NCBI GenBank assembly: GCA_963932465.1
Contig: OZ010795.1
Location: 471,810,806-471,874,805, forward strand
Direction: 5' to 3'
Source of the DNA: Maratus speciosus
Lineage: Eukaryota; Arthropoda; Arachnida; Araneae; Salticidae
Length of the DNA stretch: 64,000 nucleotides
This document shows positions 31,788 through 42,989 of this stretch, one piece after another. The notes under the pieces were generated by a model, which worked only from the letters and a program-made list of their open reading frames with translations, did no database searches and had not been told where the DNA came from. How positions within the stretch are numbered: position 1 is the stretch's first letter; each line of letters starts with the position of its first letter. The position numbers were made by a program, and so were the translations under genes.

Positions 31788-34700
31788 ATCCCTGCCGGCC
31801 CGGCCTACAGGCAGAGGTAGATTTCGAAGTTAAGTATACTAATTTCACCAACAAAAACTAAATCATTATTAGATATAAATCCACTTTAACAGTTTTATCC
31901 GTCTGCTTTTGACGAGTTTTTATTTCCTTTTTATAAAATAGCTGGTTTTATCAGAATCATGTTAAGGCAATATTTAAAAAAATATTTTTCCATACTCAAC
32001 AACTCGAAATTTTCTAGCACATTTTCAGATTCATTTTTAATTTAAAAAAAATATGAAACATGCTGACGTGATTTTTGAAAAGATTTATAAGCGACCTGTG
32101 TTTTTATTTTTCTTTCAATTAATTAAAACTTGATTAATAAACAATTATTTTCTCAGTAGGGCAATATTTTTCGTTTCTAACACAATCGATTCGGGAAATT
32201 CTGTTCAAAATGCCCACTTTGACATCATTTTTTGAAATATATTCTACCTCTATCAAAAAATCGATCATTACTGTACATTATATAGTTTCTGAATAAGAGA
32301 ATCTAGCAATTGGATGCGTTTGAGAGCAAAAATGGATTTAAAAATGAGTAAGAAAATAGACAGTTTGGATTTAAATACTTAGATGGAATACATTGAATAC
32401 TTAGATTTTTACTTAGATGATTTCTTTTTTCAACCGCTATGTATTTTTAATTTGTTTTTTCTGTAAGAATTGGTCCTATCCAAAACTTGTCTATTTAGAT
32501 GTTGTAGACAATATTAAGAAGATATATGATAAATTTATGTTGATTTTATATCTTTTGAATTGACGGAGTTATGAATTTTTTACTTCTTCAATCCCTCTTT
32601 TTGTTTTCGTATTTAATATTTTTTGCGGTACGAATTGGTCCTATCAAAAACTTGTGAATATAAAAGTTGTAGATAATATTAAGGAGATTTATAATAAAAT
32701 TAATTGGAATTGATATCTTGAGAATTGACGAAGTAAGGCATTTTTTTCTCCCAAAAACCCTATTTTTTGCGCCCCTTGAGCCTATTTTAAATTTTATCAA
32801 AAATCTGTGATGCATGAATTTTTGGCGCTATTTTTAGAAGTAATAAAAACTTTAAACTGGTTTGATATGTACAAAAATTAAGAAGTTATGGGGATTTTTT
32901 CGGTTTTCACAAAACCCCTCCCTATTTCCATCCCCTTTGTCCGATTTTGCCCATTAACGAACTTGACCGAGATTTTATGTCCCTTGATTTTATGTATCAG
33001 TTTGGAAGAGATTTGTGCAGAATTGCGGAAGTTATCGTGTCCAGAAGAAAGTGATAACACAATTGCTTCGGGAAATTCTGTTCAAAATGCCCACTTTGAC
33101 ATCATTTTTTGAAATATATTCTGCCTCTATCAAAAAATCTATCATTGCGGTACATTATATAGTTTCTGAATAAACGAATCTACCAATTAAATGCGTTTGA
33201 GAGCAGGGTTGGCACGGTTTAAACCAAGTGGTTTTAACCATGGTTTAAACCAAGGTTTAAACCAATTGGTTTTTTTGTCAAAAAAACCATTTGGTTTTTT
33301 AGAAAAAATCTGATATAATATTTTCTTTTTTTTGTAATTTAATTGTTTTAAATTATAGATAGAAGTAATTTCTACTTTTAACACTTCATCTCAGCAGTCA
33401 ACATGAGACATAATGAGCCTAGGCCATGTTTCTATGCATGTAGAATGAAAATTAGCATGTGCTGATGAACATATCTGGTACCCTAAAGATTTTTCTTAAA
33501 ACATGTGAAATTAGAAAAGATAAAATAGATAAATAATATTCAATATTTAGCATAAAATATTTTCATTTAAAAAATGCAGATTATTTACAGTAGTTAATAA
33601 CAAAATACAATGATCTTTAAGATTTTGGTTAAGTTGTAAAAGAAAATTTTCTGGATTGGGATTGGGGAAGATTATCCTTAAAGAATTTAAAAGAGTAACT
33701 TAAGATATTAAATTGAATAACACAGCTTGCAAAAATTGAGTGCTAGTTATAGCATTTCAATAATACCAATCAATCTTTTCTGTTAGTTGCTGAATTTAAT
33801 GGCCAAAAATCTTGACTTGGACACTTGGAGTTATCACTCAGAAAACAAAATAACCAGAAGTATTTGGATATTAAAAAAATAATAACAACCACAGAATAAT
33901 ATATTATATTCATGAAACTGCATCAAATGTTTATTGATTGATTATTATATTATTAATCAAAGGATTCTTTATACGATTTTCAAGGTATCAATGTTTCACT
34001 GTGTAGAGCAGTTTACTAGTGTACTTTGAACATAAGACATAGCTGTTACTAATAATGTTTAAATTAGAAATGATTTCAATTTTCTATATAATTGACTGTA
34101 ATTATTTAATTTAAATATTTTCAAAAGTTATATTACTTATATAATATCCAAAAATGTTTATTTTATCACCAGATATGCATCTGTATGCAATAGGAAATTA
34201 TATTTAAAAAAACCCGGTTTAAACCAAAAAAACCTGGTTTAAACCAAATAAACCGGTTTTTTTGGTTTTTTACAAAAAAACCCGGTTTTTTTCCAACCCT
34301 GTTTGAGAGCAAAAATGAATTTTAAAATGAGTCAGAAAATAAGCAGTTTGGATTTGAGTGCATCCTTAATGCAAGGATTTTTCCAACACAATCCGCTTCG
34401 TGAAATTCGGTTCAAAATGCCCACTTTAACAGCATTTTTAAAAATATATTCTGCCTCTATCAAAACATCGACCCTTACGGTACATTATATAGTTTCTGAG
34501 TAAGAAAACGTACCAATTGGAAGCCTTTGAGAGCAAAAATGAATTGTAAAATGAGTCAGAAAATACGCAGTTTCGATTTGAATACACCCTTACTTAGATG
34601 ATTTTTTTCTTCAACCGCTATGTATTTTTAATTTGTTTTTGCTGTAAGAATTGGTCCTATCCAAAACTTGTCTATATAGATGTTGTAGACAATATTAAGA

Positions 34701-35390
34701 AGATATATGATAAATTCATGGGGATTTTATATCTTTTCAATTGACGGAGTTATGGATTTTTTACTTCTTCAAACCCCCTTTTTGTTTTTGTTTTTAATTT
34801 TTTTTGCGGTACGAATTGGTCCTAGCAAAAACATGTGAATATAAAAGTTGTAGATAATATTATGGAGATTTATAATAAAATTAATTGAAATTGATATCTT
34901 GAGAATTGACGAAGTTATGAATTTTTTTCTCCCAAAAACTCTATTTTTTGCGCCCCTTGAGCCCATTTTTAACTTTATCAAAAATCTGTGATACATAAAA
35001 TTTTGGCCCTATTTTTAGAAGTAATAAAAACTTTAAACTGATTTGATATGTACAAAAATTAAGAAGTTATGGGGGGTTTTCTGTTTTCACAAAACCCCTC
35101 CCTATTTCCATCCCCTTGGTCCGATTTTGCCCATTAACGAACTTGACCGAGATTTTATGCCCTTTGATTTTATGTATCAGTTTGGAAGAGATTGGTGCAG
35201 AATTACGAAAGTTATCGTGTCCAGAAGAAAGTGATATATATAGATAGATAGATAGGGGGGTTTTGGGTTTTACTGAGGGTGGTTTTGGGTTCTAGGAGTC
35301 ATGATCGGTGTAGATCTGCAAAAAATTTTCAGAAATTCCAACATAGGAACGATCCCAATAGGTAGTATTTCATACGAAATCTACCTAAAA
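31788..35390 (+). mobile_element. Helentron/HINE-like element, family 4
   Basis: The left arm aggtagatttcg at 31815-31826 recurs inverted in the right terminal hairpin at 35360-35386 (aggtagtatttc, at, acgaaatctacct). A GC-rich block (ctgccggcccggcc) precedes the left arm as in family 3. The interior contains two long direct copies of about 0.85 kb (about 32185-33060 and 34390-35235), with tcaaccgctatgtatttttaa, gtgaatataaaagttgtag and ctccctatttccatccc. A hAT-type insert lies between them. The last 120 bp match the 3' part of the family 3 element (ggtcatgatcgatg versus agtcatgatcggtg). No protein is encoded. Confidence 0.65.
33204..34301. mobile_element. hAT-type non-autonomous element with ggtttaaacc repeats
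   Basis: The 8-bp duplication tttgagag at 33196-33203 and 34302-34309 flanks ends cagggttgg and ccaaccctg. The subterminal regions are built of repeated ggtttaaacc palindromes and aaccggttt motifs. No transposase frame was found. 8-bp TSD with CAGGG ends is the hAT pattern. Confidence 0.87.
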
Positions 35391-35540
35391 CATAACTTCA
35401 GAGAGGGGCAGTTTTACACTTCTAGATAATTATTTAACATTTACCAAAAAATTTTAACTGAACATCTAAAAACTGTGAATTTTACAGGTTCAGGTGGGGG
35501 AAAATGGGTCTAAAATCAAGCATTTTTCAAAAAATGCTTT

Positions 35541-36612
35541 TTAGGGATGCACCGAATAGTGATTTTGGCCGAATACCGAATATTCGGCTAGCCGAATAGT
35601 AACTGCTAGGCCGAATACCGAATATTTGGCCTGCCAAATAGTAACTATTCGGCTGAATACCGAATATTCGACTTGTCAAATACTTTTATGTTTCAAAGTT
35701 TAAAGACATTAAAATGTTAAATTTTAAAACAATTTTACATAATATTTAAAACAGAAACTTTTATTCTAGTAAACAAGAGCTTTTTTCAAGTAAACTTTAT
35801 GCTGAAAAAAATTTGCAAAAAAATTTAAGAAGAGGATAATTATAAAACTTTTTTAATTAATAAATTTTTAAATTTCATAACTTCTTCTGAGAATTAAAGC
35901 AAATGAATAAAATTTTCTTAAATTCTAAAACAAACATTTTAAAATCAAAGAGAAATTGTGAAAAAATTGTACAGGATCGTATATTATTTGTTTGTCAGGA
36001 AGAGACTAAAGTAAAAGTAAATAAATAATACAATCTATTCAAATTTTATATGGTGGCAACTTAGCAAGAATAACTGTTCTACTCCCTTTGATTAAGCAAA
36101 GAAGTTTTTAAATGCTTCCTACATCAGTGTCTGGAGTGGGCAATCATTTTCAGAGAATGTAAACGTTGTTCTTAAAATCTTGCTAGAAACAGATTATTTA
36201 CTGGACAATGTTCAGGAACTTACATCTGTACTTAATTAATTCCTATGGAAATCCACGTGATTGGTTAATTTTCTTAAATAATACTTAATAAACAGCAAAT
36301 AAATAATGTAAAAACATTCTCTTTTATTTAAATATGATTCTGTTTCTAATTATTCTGAATATCTTTATAAGTTGACTGTTAAAAGTAGAAGTTGTATAAG
36401 GTTTTTAAAAATGTTTTAAAAGTTTTTTTTAAAGTATTCGGTTCAGCCGAATATTTCGATATTCGGCGAAACCAAATATTCAGCAGACTGAATAGTTTGC
36501 TATTCGGCCAAGCTGAATATTCGGCATACCAAATAGTTTCTTATTCGGCCAAACCGAATATTCGGTAGCATGGCTGAATACCAAATAGATACCGAATATT
36601 CGGTGCATCCAT
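35541..36612. mobile_element. hAT-type non-autonomous element with ccgaatattcgg repeats
   Basis: Left tagggatgcaccgaata and right ttcggtgcatcca are inverted ends. The flanks aatgcttt (35533-35540) and aatgctta (36613-36620) are an 8-bp duplication with one mismatch. Both subterminal regions are arrays of ccgaatattcgg-type palindromes. The middle is AT-rich without coding sequence. Confidence 0.83.
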
Positions 36613-36786
36613 AATGCTTATATATCAACCTTTTATAATTTTCTTAATGAAACTTTTGATACATATTATATACATTTAGCTTATATTTATAAATTACAAA
36701 TATAATATTATTTTTCACTATAATTTAAATGTTACTTTTCAGTACTTTATTTAATAAGGTAAGTATTCATAAGCCCATTTTCTCCC

Positions 36787-37546
36787 ATGGTGGGGAAAAT
36801 GGGCCTAGTATTAAATTAAGTGAATAAAAAGAGTCTAATACAATGTTTAATCTACAGAACACTCATTTTATTGTATAGAAACATATGATTGAAAAAAATA
36901 TATTTTTAAAAAATATATTCAATTAAAGAAATGGTGTCCATGGTTGTCAAATTTTGGTTCCTTTACAATGCGGCAAATCTGACTGAGCTCCACATCATCC
37001 TCGTCATCAATATCAGGAAAAATGTAACATTTCCCTAATTTAGATTTAGACTATGCGATAAATTTCATAAAATAAAACTCTTATTTTATGCGATAAAATT
37101 CATTGATTTCTTTCACTTGGCCTATGAACGTTTGACTTTATTTCTTAAGTCATTGTAGTATTTAACTTCTACACAAGAACCTTGCTTTATTTCTGAGAGT
37201 GGTGTTGCTACTTTTAAATTAGGACCAATTTTACTTTCAAGTTCACCAGCTTCATTTTTCCTTTTTTAAAAAAATTCTTATTTTACTTGATGTTTGAATG
37301 ACTTTTCTTTCTCTTTTGATTGCATTTTTTTTTTTTTTTTTTTCAAAATATGCGATGAAAATAAATAGAAAATAACTTTTATAGGTAAAAAAATTGTAAA
37401 CTAAGTTAATAAAACAAGAACTAATGATGAAATAATTGTTATTCATTTTATTTTTTAATACTTCAAAAGTAAACATAGAGTTAGAATGTGTTGCATCATA
37501 CAGCTTTTAGCTAAGCCTAACTATAGACCCATTTTACCCCATCCCA
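36787..37546. repeat. Inverted-repeat element with gtggggaaaatgggcct ends
   Basis: ggtggggaaaatgggcctag near 36790 recurs inverted as tagacccattttaccccatcc near 37522. A second outer pair of the same motif lies at 35492 (caggtgggggaaaatgggtc) and, inverted, at about 38262-38284. The interior is AT-rich with no gene. A short poly-T/C tract lies at 37325-37345. Confidence 0.5.
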
Positions 37547-37827
37547 GAAAAAAAAATTATAAAAAATTAAAATGATAAAGTTATTCTTGCCTTTTTATAC
37601 CATTATGTTCCTAAAAGGGTCCTCTAATAGTCTGTATCAAAATAAAACAATATTTTCACTATCTAAAGAAGAAGTAAGAAATAATAATAAAACACTCATA
37701 CTACAACATATATTAAAACACACATACACACATAAATAACACCTGCATTCAACAGTTAAAGGTATATATAAATATTATACAGACATACGAACAATAAATA
37801 CAATAAACCCAACTGGAGTGAAAAATT

Positions 37828-37899
37828 AGCCAGAGCCAGGAATCGAACCTGGGACCACAGTATACAAGACTGCTGCTCTAACCACTGAGCTACTCCGGC
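37828..37899 (-). tRNA. tRNA-Thr(TGT)-like, minus strand arm of the palindrome
   Basis: Same cloverleaf as the plus-strand copy. The T-stem is fully paired here (ccagg with cctgg). It may be a SINE head and not an active tRNA gene. Confidence 0.6.
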
Positions 37900-37944
37900 C
37901 GATGCCTGAGTCTGCAATTTCAGAAATTGCAGACTCAGGCATCG

Positions 37945-38016
37945 GCCGGAGTAGCTCAGTGGTTAGAGCAGCAGTCTTGTATACTGTGGTCCCGGGTTCG
38001 ATTCCTGGCTCTGGCT
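37945..38016 (+). tRNA. tRNA-Thr(TGT)-like
   Basis: 72 nt fold as a cloverleaf: acceptor gccggag with ctctggc (one GT pair), D-arm gctc/gagc, anticodon stem gcagt with actgt around the loop cttgtat (anticodon TGT), a 4-nt variable region, and T-arm ccggg/cctgg with loop ttcgatt. The A and B boxes are intact. No CCA is encoded, as in eukaryotes. A T-run of pol III terminator type (attttt) follows. The SINE-like tail and the palindrome make a SINE origin as likely as a functional gene. Confidence 0.65.
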
Positions 38017-38058
38017 AATTTTTCACTCCAGTTGGGTTTATTGTATTTATTGTTCGTA

Positions 38059-38516
38059 TAAGAAGTAAGAAAGTTTTTCACAACGAATTGCAAGTAGACA
38101 ATTCAATAAATTTAAACAACAAAATTTAAGTATCTATAAATTTGTTTCCAGATCTTAAAATTTGATTAAAAATACTTGGCATAATCTCAGAGAATGCTTC
38201 TACAGAAAAAAAATTCTAAAACAAGTAAATTTATGTGGTGAAAAGGACTATTTTTTAATATAGACTCATTTTTTCCCACCTGACCCTAGCCATTTTACCC
38301 CCATCGACCCGATTGATTTTTTTTTTAAGGTTCAAAAAATTTTTTGCATGTTTTTTGTTTATATCATGCAGGATTTTTTTTACCAAATTTAATGCTAGTT
38401 TCAGAAAATTTAGCAAAATGTAATAGAAATAATATGATGTACTAATTGGAATGTAAATACTAAATATTTGATGAAATATGAGCAGTTGAATGAAATATTT
38501 TTTATCTGCGCACAAT
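38059..38516. other. AT-rich DNA without visible features
   Basis: Apart from the outer tagactcattttttcccacctgac motif near 38262, nothing is recognised. Confidence 0.4.
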
Positions 38517-38804
38517 AAAAAATATTTGGTACTACTTAGCTATCCTGTCGATCAAAAATCTATCATGAAACTATCCGATTAAATGCCGATAATGGTTGAT
38601 CGTAAATGTCACATTCACTTGACTTTAAGCAAGTTACACGTCTTTACGTCATCAAGTGATTTTTATTTCGACGTTTTATTTGTATTTTTATTAATTTTAT
38701 ACTAATTTATTTGTTTTTTAATTATTTAAAATAAAAATTATGTAAATTTGTATAATTTGGCGAAATTGGTCAACGGGATAACTATGTAGTACCAAATATT
38801 TTTT
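38517..38804. mobile_element. MITE family K, intact copy
   Basis: Terminal inverted repeats of about 30 bp: aaaaaatatttggtactac then tagctatcc at the left, and its complement around ggataactatgtagtacc and aaatattttt at the right. 288 bp, no coding. Related copy at 30834-31108. Confidence 0.83.
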
Positions 38805-38845
38805 CCATGATTTGATGGTCAACTCATAAAAATTAAAAAGCCAGT

Positions 38846-39226
38846 CAAATATCATGAAAATTCAGAAAGATATTGGCAATATAGTGAGCGAATTTTTAAT
38901 TGCTCTCTAAAATCTGCTGAATGATAAGGGATTTTCCACAAATTGTCATTCTTATTAACTGGCTTTCAGTAAAGGAGTTTGTACTTAATGAATGTCAATG
39001 AGTAGATTTAGAAGAAATGCTCAGATTTTGATACTTTATTTTTCTTGGAATACGCTCGTTCTGGTGATTTTGCAAGATCTAAAGCATCCATAAAAAATGA
39101 AAATTAAAGAAAGTTAAAATTAAAAACGACTATTTTTGGAAAACCCCTTTTCATTTATCTGTTTTTAGAGAATTAAAAATCAGCTCAGTCTATTATCAGT
39201 ATCTTTCTGAATTTTCATGATATTTG
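38846..39226. repeat. Small inverted-repeat element
   Basis: atatcatgaaaattcag with aaagatattg at 38850-38875 recurs inverted at 39198-39226. About 380 bp in total, non-coding. Likely another MITE. Confidence 0.6.
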
Positions 39227-39235
39227 TTTTTTTTT

Positions 39236-39345
39236 TATATATATAAAGCATTGGCATGGCATGCCAAGTATCCAGGTTCGATTCCTGGTCTGGACATTTT
39301 TCGCTCTGTTGGAATAAACTTCAACTGTGCTATTCCAGCCTTGAA
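39236..39345 (+). mobile_element. tRNA-derived SINE fragment
   Basis: A B-box-like GGTTCGATTCC near 39276 is followed by tggtctggacatttttcgctc and tgttggaataaac, matching the tail plan of the unit at 37945. The A-box part is degraded. Confidence 0.55.
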
Positions 39346-40865
39346 TATTGATATAATACAGGTATTTTACATGTGTTTCAAAGAAATTCGTTTTATAGGA
39401 AAATGAAGTATATAACATCAATTTTAGATTTACAAAAAAAATAGAATTTAATGAATAATTGCAGAAATAGCTCCAACCAACAAAAAAAACTCCGTGAAAA
39501 TTTTTCATAATATTAAATTAATTTAATGAACTGTTGATAAATATAATGCATTCAAAGGGGTCGGGGAAAACTTAATTGTTCACAGAATAAGGACACATAT
39601 GAATCTTAAATTACATAACACAACATATTATTTTTCATAAAAAGCAAGTTTTACAAATAATTCTGACCCTCTTTGATTATATCTCGTGTCAAGGAAATGA
39701 AATAAAAATATATTTTAAAATTTAAAGCAAATTTCTAGAACCATTTTAAAATACTAAATATTCATACATATTAAAGTTCATGCTAAATCCGCTTTCAGAA
39801 TCAGAAAAAAAATCCGAAATTTTTATAACCAGGTGGTTATAGCTAATAGAAAATTGAATTTTAAGAAAACATTTTACAATTGAATTTTAACTTTTAACAA
39901 AACATTTTAATTGTTTCAGTTTTAATAAGCATTATAGGCTTTTTTGCAATTTAATTACAACAAGAATATTTTAGAACTAGTACTACTGAAAAGGTAAGGA
40001 AATAATAAAATTCCACAAAAATTTAGTGCATTAAAAGTTATTAAAACAAATGATATTATCAAAAGTTCATGTTTTTAATTTACTTTTTAAAATGAATACA
40101 AAATTTTTAAAAAGAAACATTTTTAAACAATTTAAAACCAAATGAATTCACAAAATTGTGCCAATCATCAATTATGATTAAATAATAATAATAAATAACG
40201 GAGAAGTTGTAAAACATTTTTCGAATTAGATTCATTATTATTCATAGAAATGGATCATAAAAAATATTCAGCAATTCAATAATTTATCAAACTTCTTATG
40301 TTCGAATTCTACATTACCGCAATAGGTAAAACATGAATTTTTACAATTCCGTAAATTTCTTTATAAAAGAAGAAAGAAAATTATTTCGCAAAATATTGTT
40401 TGATTTTTTAAAAAGTCTTTATTCATTTTTATTTTTATTTATTTTTTTTTTAACTTCGCATACAGAAAACTTATTACGAAAATTTTCTAAAATAAAACAG
40501 ATAAAAAAAATACCTTTATTGTAATTTACCGTGAAATAATTACGGTGAAAAATTTTTGCGAATTCTTACTTCTGATAAGAAATCATTAAAAGACCAATGT
40601 ACAGACTATAGATTTCAGTAAATTATTAAATTAATTTATGATACATGATTATGAACATCTATTTTTTGCTAAGAAAAAATTGTTTTTATTCCGTAAGAAA
40701 GTAAACAATATTCATAAATTAATATTTAAATAACAAAAATCACGTATGAATACTTAAAGGGAAGATAAAGTGAAAAAATTTATTAAAGAGAAATAAAAAC
40801 TGAAAATAGGAAGACCGGAATGAGTTTTGTACAGATGATTTAAAAATTTATAAAATTCTTGGGAC
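39346..40865. other. AT-rich DNA without visible features
   Basis: 1.5 kb with only short, very A/T-biased frames. No gene, RNA or terminal repeat recognised. Confidence 0.5.
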
Positions 40866-41110
40866 TTTACAGACGAATGGCAACAGCCACGCCTCTGCGG
40901 GGAAAAACTGTCCGGAAAAGATTGTTTATTGGACGAAGGGAGGCGAGGGGTCTCTCAATGGGCGAAATCGTGTACGAGATTACGGAATCACCTTGATTAC
41001 AGCTGATTATTATGATTACATGTGATTATACCTGATTACACCTAGATTACATGTGATTATACCTGATTACACTTGATTACAGTTGATTTCACTTGGAAAT
41101 ACGTGATTAT
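40866..41110. repeat. GATTACA-type short tandem repeat with conserved leader
   Basis: A leader (cgaatggcaacagccacgcc, tgtttattggacgaaggg, gaggggtctctcaatggg) runs into degenerate repeats of tgattacatgtgattatacc-type sequence. The leader start recurs at 55031. The second half of the leader and the repeats recur inverted at 53370-53580. Confidence 0.72.
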
Positions 41111-41190
41111 ATTGCTAAAATTTATGATTTAACAGTTTTACTCGATTTTATTGCCTTCCAAAAATCTGTTTTTTTTTTTTTTCTTTTTTT

Positions 41191-41560
41191 TTAAGATTTG
41201 TCCAAAATAAGAAATAAGTATCAAGCAGGACGGTGATTTGCCTATCACTTTTCTGCTGACAGTGGCGTAGCTAAGGGGGTGGGGTCTGAATCTTACCCCA
41301 AATGATGGGCTCGTACACTAAATCATGAATAATAAAAGTAGTAACTTCTGCTAAAACGGCAATTTTTTTACATGTTAACTTTTTAGATTTGTCCAAAATA
41401 AGAAAATAGTATCAAGCGGGACGGTGATTTGCCTATCACCGTTCTGCCGACAGTGGCTTAGCCAAGGGGGTGGGGTTGGAATGTCCCCTCTAACGATAGG
41501 TCCGTACACTAAATCATGAATAACAAAAGTAGTAACTTCTGCTAAAACGGCAATTTTTTT
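41191..41560. repeat. ~190-bp tandem repeat, two units
   Basis: Two copies start with agatttgtccaaaataagaa (about 41194 and 41387) and share gggacggtgatttgcctatc, cagtggc and gtccgtacactaaatcatg. A third copy lies at 49455-49660, on the far side of the large composite insertion, so the array was split. Confidence 0.85.
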
Positions 41561-41998
41561 TTCTTTTTAGCTCACAGGCTATCAAAGCCTGAGAGCTAAT
41601 GTGCCCGCCCGTTCTGTACGTATGTATGTATGTATGTATGTATGTACGTAACGCGATAACTCTTGATAGAAACATCCGATTTGCTTCAAAATTTTTTTCT
41701 AGGTTCATTGTGATAAGGCGCTTCCCTGATTAGTTTTGGGAGCTCATTGATTAAGGATAAAGGGGGGAAAACGGGGTTAGTCCATCCCCTTAATTCAGAT
41801 AAATGGGTTTTTCATGCAGAATCATTCGATTTGCTCCGAATTTGGTATACCGGTTTATTATGTTAAGGAACTTCCCTGATTAGTTTTGGGGGTTCATTGG
41901 TTAAGGATAAAGGGGGGTTAGTCCACCCCTTTAATTCCGATAAATGGGTTTTTCATGCAGAATGATTCGATTTGCTCCGAGGTTGGTATACCGGTGTA

Positions 41999-42972
41999 TG
42001 TGAGAATACTTCTCACAGTATTTAAATTTGGTTTAATTTTATTCCCTTTCAGCCTTTTTTTTTTGCATCGATGTCTATTTAAACTCAATCTTTACGCCGC
42101 GATGTTGACGCTTTTATCCCTCACCGTAAAGCAAGTTCATTTTTCACCGCCGATATTCATATCTGCGTTGGGAGCGAATCGGCAGCTTGCGCATGCGCAC
42201 TCCGTTATTTTGGGAGCACATTTCTGGAGCTCTCGTATCGATGGAGACAGCTTGCATTATGATGACGTCATTGAAATTATGCTCCGCCCTCTTTTGACGC
42301 CGATCGCTGACAGGAGAATCGTTTTGTTTCGTTTTCCAATCAGTGAAACTTTTTTTAATTCTGCAGCTTGTAATTCGATTTTCATTAATTTCCCGTAAAT
42401 GTTAATTTAGCTAATCAATTTAAATTCTGCCTTTTAATTACTTTGTCAACCCCGTATTCATCATTTAAAAACTAAAACTCGTTAATTTTCAATTCAGAAT
42501 TTGGTTTGATGTTGTCTGCAAAAGATGTAGTCTTTTAACGTATTTTTAGCGGAGCGCCAGCCCGCTGTCCGGCCGTTCGAATGCCGTGCCGTTCTTTTTG
42601 GCTGAATGAGTTTAATATTTTATTTAAGTGGATGTGTTTTTTTTTCAAAGTTTAATCCTTTAAAGTTGTGCTGCTCTCATTAAAAGGAATCCCATGGATT
42701 TATTCCGTGTTGGCTGCTATTTTTCTTCTTAAAAGATTAGTTCTTCTATTTTAAAATGGTGACCAGAAGCAAGTATTTTCTTAACCTTCTACTGCTACTA
42801 ACGTATGAAATAAAGAATATTATTTGTTTTCATCAAATTGCCTCTTCATTGTCTACATTTCAAGTAAGACGTTTCCAGTTTTATTATTTCTTTAACAATC
42901 AATAGTAATTTTATTAATAGAACTTCACAACGTGTACTTTAACCCTTAAACGATCATTTTATTATCGTCACA
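41999..42972 (+). repeat. 5' LTR of the LARD-like element
   Basis: It opens with the palindrome tgtgagaatacttctcaca. A frame from 41955 to 42398 crosses it and recurs in the other LTR. It has no domain and I do not call it a gene. AATAAA at 42809-42814 is a candidate poly(A) signal. The last 70 bp differ strongly from the 3' LTR. Confidence 0.9.
42188..42270 (+). promoter_or_regulatory. NRF1-type and CRE-type sites in the LTR
   Basis: TGCGCATGCGCA at 42188-42199 is the palindromic NRF1/Ewg-type consensus. TGACGTCA at 42263-42270 is a perfect CRE/ATF site. Both lie in the GC-richer part of the LTR and are duplicated in the 3' LTR (47738-47749, 47813-47820). Binding is inferred from motif identity only. 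Confidence 0.6.
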
Positions 42973-42974
42973 TT

Positions 42975-42989
42975 TGGCGCCGTAGTACC
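42975..42989 (+). other. Primer-binding site of the LARD-like element
   Basis: tggcgccgtagtacc begins two bases after the LTR end. TGG start and position fit a tRNA 3'-end primer. The tRNA is not identified. Confidence 0.6.

Larger units (their letters stand above)
37786..38058. repeat. Near-perfect 273-bp palindrome of two head-to-head tRNA-like units
   Basis: Left and right arms of 136 bp are complementary from tacgaac/gttcgta inward to the single central base at 37922 with essentially no spacer. I see one clear mismatch (cctggga versus cccggga in the T-stem). Each arm holds a tRNA-Thr-like unit plus a tail with tttttcactccagttgg. The same tail motif occurs after tRNA-like sequences at about 39300 and 61750, so the arms look like a SINE. 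It may also be a cloning or assembly foldback. Confidence 0.85.

Noticed and set aside
41955..42398. 147-residue frame repeated at 47613-47948
   Set aside because: It crosses an LTR boundary and is present in both LTRs. No recognised domain and no supporting start context.
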